Shown piece after piece: positions 44,112-52,603 of a stretch of DNA of 64,000 bases. This DNA is from JAFGPS01 sp964628465 (GTDB taxonomy: Bacteria > Planctomycetota > Phycisphaerae > Sedimentisphaerales > Anaerobacaceae). Positions within the stretch are counted from its first letter, which is position 1; each line of letters begins with the position of its first letter. Where the stretch lies: the NCBI GenBank assembly GCA_964628465.1, contig CAZVOA010000002.1:62001-126000 (forward strand), given 5' to 3'. Under the pieces are notes generated by a model that saw only the letters and a list, made by a program, of their open reading frames with translations, searched no databases and was not told the origin of the DNA. The position numbers were made by a program, and so were the translations under genes.

Positions 44112-44822
44112 TTACTTAACCGGAAATAGCAGCAGGGTCATTTTGCCTTCCTCTATAAAAATTTTTTTCACCTTGATTGCCTGCCTGTCAATATCAAAAA
44201 GAGGCTCTACAGGCTCATCGGTCAATATAGACGCAACTAATTTCGCCTGCCATGTAAATAAATCTATATCTCCCATTTCCGCTAATTTTTGTTTATACAT
44301 TTGCTGGGCGGTAATTTTCGCAATCGGCGTAACATTTACCGCTCCGACCTTAACTTTCTGAACATCAATATTCATCAGTCCATGTTCATTTATATTTGCC
44401 CCAAGCTCAATTGTAATAATGAACTCCATCGATTGTAATTCCGCGGTTCCCATAAGAATAATAGCATTAGCGTCAATTACAGCCGCCGGTGAATAGAGTA
44501 AAACGCCTTCTGATTCCATCGGCCAGTCAGCAAGATTTATTAAATCATTAAGAGTTTTCTGGGTAATAACAATCTCAAAGGGTTCCTTTAACTGGCTTTT
44601 ATCATGAATAACTGAATATAACTTTAACAGGGAAGAACTTATTTCTTCGGATTCATCAAGTGCAGGATTATATTTACCCGGCTTATATAAAAGAAGTGCA
44701 AAAATAATAAATGCGACTGATAAATCAATTGCAAGCCAGCATATTAATTTCTTCAGCCTCTTTTTTTTACGATTTTTTAAATCTATACCCTTATCAGGGA
44801 TTTCTCTCTTGCTCATATTCAT
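44112..44822 (-). CDS. membrane-anchored hypothetical protein
   Basis: This 236-residue protein has a very basic cytosolic N-terminus (LKNRKKKRLKKLICW), one membrane helix (about 27-49, WLAIDLSVAFIIFALLLYKP) and an extracytoplasmic domain with mixed alpha/beta character (QKTLNDLINLADWPMESEG, VDANAIILMGTAELQSMEFI, IDVQKVKVGAVNVTPIAKI). The layout recalls DUF2140/YpmS-like or LolA-type lipid-binding anchors, but I cannot assign it. It is divergent from pyrF, 65 bp away, and followed by a terminator, so it is probably a single-gene unit. Confidence 0.65.
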   Translation of the reverse strand: MNMSKREIPDKGIDLKNRKKKRLKKLICWLAIDLSVAFIIFALLLYKPGKYNPALDESEEISSSLLKLYSVIHDKSQLKEPFEIVITQKTLNDLINLADWPMESEGVLLYSPAAVIDANAIILMGTAELQSMEFIITIELGANINEHGLMNIDVQKVKVGAVNVTPIAKITAQQMYKQKLAEMGDIDLFTWQAKLVASILTDEPVEPLFDIDRQAIKVKKIFIEEGKMTLLLFPVK

Positions 44823-44887
44823 ATATCCGATTATAGTAATTTCTTTGTATTGTAAAAGTTATTTTCTAAAATATGAGGACTTATATA

Positions 44888-45838
44888 ATGACGAGTCATT
44901 TTGCTGATCGCCTTTGTGAGGCGGTAAAAACTAAAAAAACATGTTTAACTGTTGGAATTGACCCGGTTTACAACAGATTACCGGCGGCAATAAGAAATCA
45001 TCGACAAATGAATGATGAATATGATGTCGCTGCCGCTGTTGATGCGATTTTCGATTTTTGTACCCAAACGATGAGAATCGTCGCACCTATGGTTCCCGCT
45101 ATAAAAATGAATATAGCGTTTTTCGAAAAATATTTTTGGGAAGGTATCGAAACATATTACGCTCTAATTTCGGAAGCCGAAGATTTAGGACTGGAGATTA
45201 TTGGAGATGTAAAACGAGGCGATATCGGCCATACAGCGGAGTCTTATGCCTCGGCACATCTTGAAAATCCAGAACTTACCGGCCTTGAAGATACACTTGT
45301 ACCCGATGCGATTACCGTCAACGGCTATGCGGGTATCGATGGAATAGAACCTTTTGCGCAAATAGCAACCAAACAGGGAAAAGGCGTATTTGTACTGGTT
45401 CGAATGAGCAATCCTTCCGCCGCAGAGATTCAGGACTTTACCGACGCAAAAGGCATGAAAATGTATGAAAAAATCGCCGAGGTCGTAAACAAAGTTGCCG
45501 ATATGCCGGAACGTATCGGCAAAAGCGGCTACAGCAATATCGGAATGGTGGTCGGCGGAACATCAGCGGAAGCTACAAGCTCACTACGAAATAAATACCC
45601 AAAATCAATATTCCTCGTACCAGGTTACGGTTCACAGGGAGCATCAGCAACAGATTGTATCAAATTCTGCAAACCTGATGGTACTGGAGCCTTAATAAAC
45701 GCCTCACGCTCGATTATTTATGCTTATGAAAAACCAAAATATAAAGAACAGTTTGGAGATGACTGGAAAAGATGCGTCGAGCAGGCTGTAATTGACGCTA
45801 AAGTTGAGCTGGCAAATGCAATGAAATCAAAACTTTAG
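44888..45838 (+). CDS. pyrF: orotidine 5'-phosphate decarboxylase, type 2
   Basis: PyrF makes UMP from OMP. The ATG at 44888 has a GAGG site 9 bases upstream and gives 316 residues; a start five codons earlier would lie within that site. It is the longer type 2 enzyme. It shows CLTVGIDPVYNRLP, PAIKMNIAFFEKYFWEG, the catalytic EIIGDVKRGDIGHTAE (Asp-x-Lys-x2-Asp arrangement), NGYAGIDGIEPF, and FLVPGYGSQGASATD with NASRSIIYAY at the phosphate site. No other pyrimidine gene is adjacent; ubiE/menG follows after 64 bp. Confidence 0.95.
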   Translation: MTSHFADRLCEAVKTKKTCLTVGIDPVYNRLPAAIRNHRQMNDEYDVAAAVDAIFDFCTQTMRIVAPMVPAIKMNIAFFEKYFWEGIETYYALISEAEDLGLEIIGDVKRGDIGHTAESYASAHLENPELTGLEDTLVPDAITVNGYAGIDGIEPFAQIATKQGKGVFVLVRMSNPSAAEIQDFTDAKGMKMYEKIAEVVNKVADMPERIGKSGYSNIGMVVGGTSAEATSSLRNKYPKSIFLVPGYGSQGASATDCIKFCKPDGTGALINASRSIIYAYEKPKYKEQFGDDWKRCVEQAVIDAKVELANAMKSKL

Positions 45839-45846
45839 GAAAGTAA

Positions 45847-45892
45847 TAGGGTTTAGTGAATAAAATGCCAAAACATAATTTACTAAACCCTA
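45847..45892. repeat. hairpin between pyrF and the UbiE gene
   Basis: TAGGGTTTAGTGAAT (45847-45861) and ATTTACTAAACCCTA (45878-45892) pair with one mismatch. There is no T-run, so it is more likely a repeat or RNA-stability hairpin than a terminator. Confidence 0.6.
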
Positions 45893-45902
45893 TACCCTAA
45901 TT

Positions 45903-46628
45903 ATGGAATCTGTCTCAAGACAGTCACCTGAAAATTCAGTCGGTCGAATGTTCGACAGGATTGCGCATGTTTATGACAAACTGAATCATATATTATCTTT
46001 CGGATTGGATTTCTTATGGCGGGCTAAACTTGCCGGTATGGTTGAGAATAACAAGAAATTAAAAATTCTCGACCTTGCGACAGGAACGGGTGATTTAATA
46101 ATTGCTGTTTTACAAAAAAATCCAGATATTTCTGAAGCAGCCGGAATGGATATTTCAGAAAATATGCTGGCAATTTGTCAAAAGAAAATCGCTAAAAATA
46201 ATTTATCACATAAAGTTCAATTCATTTGCTCAGATGCTGTTTCGAGCGGCCTGGAAAATAATACTTATGATGTAGTAACTATGGGTTTCGGGATAAGAAA
46301 TACTCCTGATTCCTCGAAAACTCTTTCTGAGATATTCCGTCTGTTAAAAAAGGGCGGCACTGTTCTGATACTTGAATTTTCTATCCCTTCGAATAAATTA
46401 ATAAGATTTCTTTACATGATTTATCTCAGATATTGGGTTCCTTTTATCGGTCGTTTAATATCCGGCGACAAGCAAGCCTATAGATATTTAAATACAAGCA
46501 TTGAGGGATTCTATAAAATAAATGAATTTTCTGCTCTGATGCAAAAAACGGGTTTTCAGAATATAATTGCCGCCCCGCTGGCTTTTGGTATTGCCTGCAT
46601 TTATAAAGGCTCTAAAATAAATGGTTAA
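45903..46628 (+). CDS. UbiE/MenG-type quinone C-methyltransferase
   Basis: This SAM-dependent methyltransferase of 241 residues is expected to methylate demethylmenaquinone (or a ubiquinone precursor). It begins VGRMFDRIAHVYDKLNHILSFG, the UbiE hallmark, followed by KILDLATGTGDLII (SAM motif I), GMDISENMLAICQKK, DVVTMGFGIRNTPDSSKTL and LKKGGTVLILEFSIPSNKL. The later YRYLNTSIEGFYKINEFSALM is also typical. In an organism of this type menaquinone is the likely product. No other quinone gene is nearby, so the specific symbol is left open. Confidence 0.9.
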   Translation: MESVSRQSPENSVGRMFDRIAHVYDKLNHILSFGLDFLWRAKLAGMVENNKKLKILDLATGTGDLIIAVLQKNPDISEAAGMDISENMLAICQKKIAKNNLSHKVQFICSDAVSSGLENNTYDVVTMGFGIRNTPDSSKTLSEIFRLLKKGGTVLILEFSIPSNKLIRFLYMIYLRYWVPFIGRLISGDKQAYRYLNTSIEGFYKINEFSALMQKTGFQNIIAAPLAFGIACIYKGSKING

Positions 46629-46703
46629 TATTCTTTGTTTATATAAAAGATTCGATTCAAGATTATCGACTTTCTCCTCGATATAATAAGAATCTGTTTT
46701 TAA

Positions 46704-46731
46704 TTGATTTTGCCGCTAAATCTTGTATAAT
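46704..46731 (+). promoter_or_regulatory. candidate promoter of the thioredoxin-fold lipoprotein gene
   Basis: TTGATT (46704-46709), a 16-bp spacer and TATAAT (46726-46731) lie about 85 bp upstream of the ATG at 46816, which has its own GGAGG site. Confidence 0.45.
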
Positions 46732-46815
46732 AAGGGTTTATAATAAAATATTAGCAAGTATTTCTTATAACATTTAACCGGATACGTTTCATATAAATCT
46801 GGAGGTATTCATAAT

Positions 46816-48252
46816 ATGAATATAAAGAGTATTGTATCGCTGCTGGTAATTTGCGTATTTTGTTTTTCCTGTACATCTAATGAACAGTCTGACGCAAATA
46901 AAAATTCCAATATGAATATAGAGTTTGTTGGAAATTACCCTCCCGAAGAAACAGCTATTGTCACTTTGAAACTTGAAGGTAAAACATTACCCGGAACACC
47001 TAAAGTCGTTGATGCCAATGATACCACATCCGCTTTCTTTGAACAAATGGGTTCATCAGAAGAAATAAAGCAGATGACAAAGAATATATGGATAGCCGCG
47101 TTAAAATCAGGAGATTCATATGTAATTGGATGGATTGTTGAGGACAATAAAATGTTCGGGTATTGTTCAGAGCCGTTTGTGGCAAAAAACGGCCTCGATG
47201 TCACCTTCTCACCCGGTATGCCATCGACTCTCGAATATGACATAAGCAAACCAAAAGAAGGTGTCGATGTTGTGCCTGCTATTTTAGTGGTTTCCAGAAA
47301 AGCAACCAATGATGGCAAACTCGCGGTAATGGATTACATAACAAAAATAATTGAAAAACCAAAAGTTGAAAAAATTGAAGGATTGGCACAGGGAACTTTT
47401 CAAATATGGGCACAATCTTTACAAGCGGAAAAAATTATCGATAGTAGAAAGCAATTTCTTTACGACAAACGCTTTATCGAGATCGAAGAGGGGAAAAGTA
47501 ATCGCGTTGAAGCTGAGTTTCCGTTGTTCGATACTACAGTTGAAGACGGTGACATCACTATAAATGGTCTGGCATATAATTCCGCCGGAGAACCTATTGC
47601 TGCTGAAACAATAAAGCTGATTCCAATAGATAAGAATGCTCCCAGATTTGATTTGTACTACCCTGAAATCATTTCTGATTCCAACGGACATTTCGAGTTC
47701 AAGGGTGTTCAGCCGGATATTAATGTTTTAATAAAAACTGTCGGCGGCAGCACAAATCTTATCCCAAAATATATGGCGAAAAACATGAATTTATGGGTAG
47801 AATTGCTCGTTGGAAAACTCAATCAGCAAATTTTTATAGACTACGCTATCCCTGAATTTCAAGTTGATTGGAAAGACGGCCAATCAGGTTCAATACTCGA
47901 ATTGTTCGGTAAAATCGCGGTTATAAATGTCTGGTCTTCCACGTATCCTCCAAGCATGGAGAATCTTGCCAAATTTAATTCGCTTGCACAGGAATACAAG
48001 AATAATGAAAATATTGTTTTTGTCGCGATGAGCACGGATTATAGTCGAAGCAGCTGGGAAAATGCCGTAAACAAGATGAATTTTGAAGCTTTACGACACT
48101 GCTGGTATAAAATTGATAATGATCTTGCATTAAACAGGCCTGTTCCATATTCAATAATCTTTGACAAAAAGAATATTGTACATTCAGAAGGCGTTAATCT
48201 TGATATTCGCGCAGAGCTTGAAAAAGTTATCGAAGCCTCGAAAAAAGAATAA
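46816..48252 (+). CDS. lipoprotein with carboxypeptidase-regulatory-like and thioredoxin-fold domains, redox cysteines missing
   Basis: This 478-residue exported protein has a signal peptide ending CFSC (lipid Cys19 likely). The N-terminal half is of unknown fold. Around 250-320 a CarboxypepD_reg-like beta domain is seen (INGLAYNSAGEPIAAETIKL and DSNGHFEFKGVQPDINVLIK). The last ~125 residues resemble TlpA/AhpC-type redoxins: ELFGKIAVINVWSSTYPPSM, then NIVFVAMSTD and RPVPYSIIFDKKNIV. At the active site the usual WCxxC reads STYPPS, so no disulfide chemistry is possible there. It may bind rather than oxidise partners. Confidence 0.72.
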   Translation: MNIKSIVSLLVICVFCFSCTSNEQSDANKNSNMNIEFVGNYPPEETAIVTLKLEGKTLPGTPKVVDANDTTSAFFEQMGSSEEIKQMTKNIWIAALKSGDSYVIGWIVEDNKMFGYCSEPFVAKNGLDVTFSPGMPSTLEYDISKPKEGVDVVPAILVVSRKATNDGKLAVMDYITKIIEKPKVEKIEGLAQGTFQIWAQSLQAEKIIDSRKQFLYDKRFIEIEEGKSNRVEAEFPLFDTTVEDGDITINGLAYNSAGEPIAAETIKLIPIDKNAPRFDLYYPEIISDSNGHFEFKGVQPDINVLIKTVGGSTNLIPKYMAKNMNLWVELLVGKLNQQIFIDYAIPEFQVDWKDGQSGSILELFGKIAVINVWSSTYPPSMENLAKFNSLAQEYKNNENIVFVAMSTDYSRSSWENAVNKMNFEALRHCWYKIDNDLALNRPVPYSIIFDKKNIVHSEGVNLDIRAELEKVIEASKKE

Positions 48253-48290
48253 GACTTTATAATCGCATTACAAAATGGAAGTGAGCATGG

Positions 48291-49799
48291 ATGTCATATC
48301 CGGAAAATGATTTTCAAGGAAAGAAAGTTTTAGTAATGGGACTCGGCCGCTTTGGAGGCGGCACAGATGCGGCTCAGTTCGCATCTTCTGTCGGTGCGCA
48401 AGTTATCGTTACTGATTTAGCTGCACCAGATAAGCTAACCAATTCTATTAAAATACTTGAAGGATTTCCCAATATTGAATTTCATCTTGGCCGCCATGAT
48501 GAAAAAGATTTCGAATCATCTGATATAATAATAGCAAATCCAGCCGTACCTTATGATAATAAATTTCTGCAAATAGCCCGCAACGCAGGCAAACTCGTCA
48601 CTTCACAGATAAACATTTTCTTCGAGCTATGTCCGGCTAAAATAATCGGAATCACCGGCGCCAACGGCAAAAGTACAACAACGTCATTAATAGCACACCT
48701 TTTAAAATCTCAGATCTCAAATCTCAAATCTCAAATTTCAAATCTCAAATCTCAAATTTCAAATCTCAAATCTCAGATATATCCAAAAGGGTGGCAGCCT
48801 CAAGCGAAGCTTGGGGATGGCTTTTCTCCAACTACTCAGCACTCAGCACTTAGTACTCAGTACGAAAATGTTTGGCTTACAGGCAACATTGGCAACCAGC
48901 CATTTCTTACCGCACTGGATAAAATCGAACCTGGCGATTTAGTCGTAATTGAACTATCGAGTTTTCAAATTGAGCAATTAGCAGAATTTAAAAGAGCGCC
49001 GAACATCGCCCTTCTGACAAATTTAACTCCAAATCATCTCGATAGATATGGAACATTTGAAAAATATTGTACATCAAAGGAACATATTTTCAAATTCCAG
49101 AAACTCGATGAAAGTAACCCGGCAATCTCAATTTTCAACGCCGAAGATGAAATCGCTTGCCAATGGTACGAAAAATACAAGAATGATAAAGGAAGAATTT
49201 GCATTAAATTCTCTGCCGATGATGTCACTCAAGAAATCAGTAATTGCTACAAACTCCCTGGCCGCGCAAATCTTTCTAACCTTGCCGCGGCTATATCTAT
49301 TACAAGGTTATTCAATTTATCCGATGATAATATAAAAAAATCATTGCCCGACTTTAAAGCATTACCGCACCGCCTCGAATTAGTCGAAGACAAGAACGGC
49401 GTACAATGGTACAACGATTCGAAAGCAACGACACCTGAAGGTACAATTACTGCTCTCAACGCATTTGATAAACCGATAATTCTAATCGCAGGCGGCTACG
49501 ACAAACATTTGCCTTTCGATAAAATGGCAGAAAAAATAGTAGAAAAATCAAAAGGCGTAATCCTAATCGGCCAAACCGCACCAATAATTGCTAAAGCAAT
49601 AGAAGAAAAACTAAAAACTAAAAATTCAAAACTAAATACTATCACAACAGATTCTCTTTCCGATGCAGTGACATTAGCTAATAATCTCGCCAAACATGGT
49701 GATGTTGTCCTATTAAGTCCCGCCTGCGCCAGCTACGACATGTTCGAAAACTACGAACAACGCGGCCATCAATTTGCGAAACTTGTAAAATCACTTTAA
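48291..49799 (+). CDS. murD: UDP-N-acetylmuramoylalanine-D-glutamate ligase with repeat-derived insert
   Basis: MurD adds D-Glu to UDP-MurNAc-L-Ala in cell-wall synthesis. The 502 residues have the MurD Rossmann start (KKVLVMGLGRFGGGTDAAQF), the ATP loop GITGANGKSTTTSLIAHLLK, ALLTNLTPNHLDRYGTFE-type motif, LPHRLELVEDKNGVQWYNDS and AGGYDKHLPFDKM with SPACASYDMFENYEQRG at the end. Directly after the ATP loop helix, residues ~140-190 are extra: three SQISNLK heptads followed by a piece of a dispersed repeat and a second heptamer array. The frame is intact across the insert, so the enzyme may still work. Confidence 0.93.
   Translation: MSYPENDFQGKKVLVMGLGRFGGGTDAAQFASSVGAQVIVTDLAAPDKLTNSIKILEGFPNIEFHLGRHDEKDFESSDIIIANPAVPYDNKFLQIARNAGKLVTSQINIFFELCPAKIIGITGANGKSTTTSLIAHLLKSQISNLKSQISNLKSQISNLKSQIYPKGWQPQAKLGDGFSPTTQHSALSTQYENVWLTGNIGNQPFLTALDKIEPGDLVVIELSSFQIEQLAEFKRAPNIALLTNLTPNHLDRYGTFEKYCTSKEHIFKFQKLDESNPAISIFNAEDEIACQWYEKYKNDKGRICIKFSADDVTQEISNCYKLPGRANLSNLAAAISITRLFNLSDDNIKKSLPDFKALPHRLELVEDKNGVQWYNDSKATTPEGTITALNAFDKPIILIAGGYDKHLPFDKMAEKIVEKSKGVILIGQTAPIIAKAIEEKLKTKNSKLNTITTDSLSDAVTLANNLAKHGDVVLLSPACASYDMFENYEQRGHQFAKLVKSL
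48706..48863 (+). repeat. repeat-derived in-frame insert in murD
   Basis: Three parts are seen: a CTCAAAT-type heptanucleotide array (48706-48778); a fragment GGGTGGCAGCCTCAAGCGAA continuing GCTTGGGGATGGC (48789-48821) that matches the inner arm of the MITE-like repeats at 58.2 and 63.6 kb with one base deleted; and an ACTCAGC-type heptamer array (48834-48863). All are read in frame by murD. Confidence 0.85.
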
Positions 49800-49807
49800 T
49801 AAAAATA

Positions 49808-50722
49808 TTATTGAATAGTTTCAGACTTTTCTTTTTTATTAAAGAATCTTTGAACAGCTTTTTTACCATCTGCTTTCAGGACAAACATATCTTCTTTGGT
49901 TAAACCTGCCTGCTTTGCAATTTCAAAACCGTAAGGAAATAGTCCCGCATTAGTGCCTTGATGACTATCGCTTCCAAAAGTAAATTTTGCACCGGCGGCT
50001 TTAGCCATTTTTACGAACTTTAATTTCGGCACTTTAGCATATTCATTAATTTCAAATGCAATGTCATTTTTTACAGCGGTATCAATCATCATACGCATAA
50101 TATCATCGGTCCAGAGAGTATCGTAATCTTCGGCGATATCTTTTGGAAGAAACGTTGTCCAGCCGAATATATCAATTGGTTCTGTCGTAAGGACTTGCAT
50201 GTTTAAATCGACATACCTTTTCATAAAGGCTTCTTTATCATTGACTCTATAATTCGCACTATCGATAAGAAGCCATCTCCCATCTTCCTGCGGCATTGAC
50301 AGGGCATCCATTAAAACATAATCAACCTGAGACAGTAACTCTACGGAAAATTGCTTTGACCAACCCACATGCAAAGGCTGCAAGCCAATATATACAGGAT
50401 ACTTTTTGAGTGTATCGATATATTTCTTTAGGGCCGTGTCATCTTCCACGTTATAACCACGTTCAGTATGTTCGACTATACCGAATTTGACATTTCTGCT
50501 TTTTGACAAATCAGCGGCCTTTTGCGGATTTTGATATAAATGGACATGATAATCAACTATTGGAAAATCAAACTCCGGCGGCTTAGCTTGATTATCTGAA
50601 CTGGCAAGTATTAAATCAGGTACGGCCCCAAAGATAGCCGCTCCCATAGCCGCTTTTTTCAATAAATCCCGCCTCGAAAGCGAATTTGCAAAACCAATTG
50701 AATTGTAAGCATTTGTAATCAT
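49808..50722 (-). CDS. Tat-exported PHP-domain phosphoesterase-like protein
   Basis: This 304-residue protein has a twin-arginine type N-terminus (LSRRDLLKKAAMGAAIFGAV) and a PHP-fold hydrolase domain. Metal-binding motifs are DYHVHLYQNP (HxH) near residue 57, EHTERGYN, FEINEYAKVPKLKFVKMA and FTFGSDSHQGTNAG near 262. This resembles histidinol-phosphatase/polymerase-type PHP enzymes but exported, so its substrate is likely periplasmic and unknown. It converges with murD and is preceded by AT-rich sequence. Confidence 0.82.
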   Translation of the reverse strand: MITNAYNSIGFANSLSRRDLLKKAAMGAAIFGAVPDLILASSDNQAKPPEFDFPIVDYHVHLYQNPQKAADLSKSRNVKFGIVEHTERGYNVEDDTALKKYIDTLKKYPVYIGLQPLHVGWSKQFSVELLSQVDYVLMDALSMPQEDGRWLLIDSANYRVNDKEAFMKRYVDLNMQVLTTEPIDIFGWTTFLPKDIAEDYDTLWTDDIMRMMIDTAVKNDIAFEINEYAKVPKLKFVKMAKAAGAKFTFGSDSHQGTNAGLFPYGFEIAKQAGLTKEDMFVLKADGKKAVQRFFNKKEKSETIQ

Positions 50723-50833
50723 AGCGTATCCCTTTCTATTTTTCCCTAATTTTACTTTAATTTGTAGAACTCACTCATTGATAGAATATCAAGGTAGATA
50801 ATAAAAACAAATTATTTTTTGTTCCCAAGGCGC

Positions 50834-50863
50834 ATAAAAAAGCCGGACTTAGATAATCCGGCT
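50834..50863 (-). terminator. Rho-independent terminator of the ECF sigma operon
   Basis: AGCCGGA (50841-50847) and TCCGGCT (50857-50863) form a 7-bp GC-rich stem. On the minus strand the stem is followed by TTTTTTAT, just after the stop of the partner gene at 50886. Confidence 0.88.
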
Positions 50864-50885
50864 TATATATCAAAATCATTCTGTT

Positions 50886-51773
50886 TTACATATCTGGCAT
50901 TTTACTGTAATCAGTAGGAATATTGGGCTTAAAAGTATCTATATCAAAATCAACGTCCCATTCAAATTGGTCAAGTACAGCCCCGCCTTTAATTATTTCT
51001 CCATTCGACTCAATATTAAATTTATATTCAACCTTTACGGGGTATTGTGTTTTTTTGTCGATCCATAATGTCATATGGAATCCTGGATTCTCCAGGTTTC
51101 TTAATTCGTCTTCATCTTCCGGATTCATCATAATAATTACATTTATGTCACTTGATTCTATACCTTCGCATAAAACTCCATCAATTGTTTTTGAGCCGAG
51201 TTCCTGATGTTCAAATGACAAGATTGCCCGGAGCATGAAAAGTGGATTCAGCGAATTTTGTCGGTTTGCCTGGATAGCACTATCTTCCTGTCTTTGTCGA
51301 ATTGAGTATCTCTTGGTGTTATAATAAATGTAAGTTGTGGTATTTGTCTTATAATCTATATACATTGACCAATCCAGCTTTTCATTACGGTGTATGTCAA
51401 TTCGCGAATATTCCGGTGAATAATAGCATTTCCAAACACTGGGTAATTCAGTCATAAAATTTATTCGGTTGGTATAACCTTTGCTATTTTCCATTTGTTT
51501 AAGAACATTTGCCCAGATAACTCCTGAGCCGTCAATCGAACCACCTGAATAATGTATTGCGAGCAGCACTGCTAAAATTATAACTGCTGCAGCCGTGAGT
51601 TTTGTTAATTTACTTTTCATAATAATTCTCCATAAATTCTGCTTTGATAGCCATGAATTCAAATGTTCATCGAACAATTGCTCGAACATCATGCGTTCGG
51701 AATTCGGGATATTTATGGGATCTATAGAGTCGGCTTTCAAGAGTTCTTCTGATAATTTTTTATAGTCGTCCAT
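50886..51773 (-). CDS. membrane-anchored partner of the ECF sigma factor (anti-sigma candidate)
   Basis: This 295-residue protein has a short cytosolic part (residues 1-50, MDDYKKLSEELLKADSIDPI), one membrane helix (about 57-75, LTKLTAAAVIILAVLLAIHY) and a C-terminal extracytoplasmic domain. The latter carries beta-rich motifs similar to LolA/outer-membrane lipoprotein-sorting folds (WKCYYSPEYSRIDIHRNEKL, FHMTLWIDKKTQYPVKVEYK). It overlaps the sigma gene by 14 bp with a GGAGAG site inside it. The topology is that of an anti-sigma factor, but no ZAS zinc motif is present, so this role is inferred from context. Confidence 0.7.
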   Translation of the reverse strand: MDDYKKLSEELLKADSIDPINIPNSERMMFEQLFDEHLNSWLSKQNLWRIIMKSKLTKLTAAAVIILAVLLAIHYSGGSIDGSGVIWANVLKQMENSKGYTNRINFMTELPSVWKCYYSPEYSRIDIHRNEKLDWSMYIDYKTNTTTYIYYNTKRYSIRQRQEDSAIQANRQNSLNPLFMLRAILSFEHQELGSKTIDGVLCEGIESSDINVIIMMNPEDEDELRNLENPGFHMTLWIDKKTQYPVKVEYKFNIESNGEIIKGGAVLDQFEWDVDFDIDTFKPNIPTDYSKMPDM

Positions 51774-52302
51774 TGTTACTCTCCATTTCTTTGCGAAGAG
51801 ATTGTTTTGCGTAAAATATTCGTGACCTGACTGTCCCTATATTGCACCCGATGACCTCAGCGATTTGCTGGTAATTCATCTGCTCGATAAAAGAAAGTGT
51901 CAGGACTTCTCTGTGATACGGCTGGATTTTATTAAGAGCGTAATGCAGTTTTTCTGCATCTTCTGCGGAAAAATCGTGATTATCATCAGTGTATTCGGGG
52001 AATTCTTTTTCCTCTGGCATTTCGACAAATTGTTCATCTTTCCGGAACCTGAGAAAAACTTCATTTCTCGCTATTCTATACAACCAGATTGGAAAAGAGC
52101 TATTTTCTTTGATTTTATGAATCTTACGAAAAACTTTTATCCATATATCCTGCAGGATATCATCTGTTTCACTGTTTGCGTCTAATCGCCGTATATAATA
52201 TTTCAGTCGCGGCTGATACAGCTCAAATAGCTGTTCAAAGGCTTCTCTTTGCCCGCTCTTGCAGCGAATAACGATATTTTCCAATTGTTTCTCTGATTCC
52301 AT
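51760..52302 (-). CDS. ECF-family RNA polymerase sigma factor
   Basis: This 180-residue sigma factor starts with ATG at 52302 (MESEKQLENIVIRCKSGQRE). Region 2 is clear: FEQLFELYQPRLKYYIRRLD, then TDDILQDIWIKVFRKIHKI and FPIWLYRIARNEVFLRFRK. Region 4 follows with LNKIQPYHREVLTLSFIEQM, the helix-turn-helix NYQQIAEVIGCNIGTVRSRI and FYAKQSLRKEM. It is co-transcribed with the overlapping membrane partner gene. Targets are unknown; no matching promoter motif was recognised upstream. Confidence 0.93.
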   Translation of the reverse strand: MESEKQLENIVIRCKSGQREAFEQLFELYQPRLKYYIRRLDANSETDDILQDIWIKVFRKIHKIKENSSFPIWLYRIARNEVFLRFRKDEQFVEMPEEKEFPEYTDDNHDFSAEDAEKLHYALNKIQPYHREVLTLSFIEQMNYQQIAEVIGCNIGTVRSRIFYAKQSLRKEMESNNGRL

Positions 52303-52435
52303 AAATACCCGAAATAAATCCCGAACACATAAGTATAGATGCAAAAAAATCAAAGAAGTTCAAATGAATTCTGGATTATTTAAAATTTTAGGAGCGATTA
52401 TCTAAATTGGCTTTGTTTATGTTTGTACAAAAAAA

Positions 52436-52519
52436 TGCGGATGAAAGGAGTCGAACCTTCACGAGCGTAAGCCCACAGGCACCTGAAGCCTGCGCGTCTG
52501 CCAATTCCGCCACATCCGC
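52436..52519 (-). tRNA. trnL: tRNA-Leu (CAG)
   Basis: A class II cloverleaf of 84 nt is read on the minus strand. The acceptor is GCGGATG/CATCCGC and the anticodon stem CAGGC/GCCTG encloses loop TTCAGGT (anticodon CAG). A long variable arm (GGGC-TTAC-GCTC) is present, with T-loop TTCGACT and discriminator A as expected for Leu. CCA is not encoded. Confidence 0.97.
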
Positions 52520-52603
52520 GGCAGTATTTAAACTTTTCATGGAAATATTTCACTAAAAGCTTGCCTGAAAAGCAGGTTAATAATACCAATATCACGTATT
52601 AAG

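Noticed and set aside
48706..48863. Possible CRISPR-like array
   Set aside because: Units are 7 bp without spacers and lie inside a coding frame; this is a simple tandem repeat.
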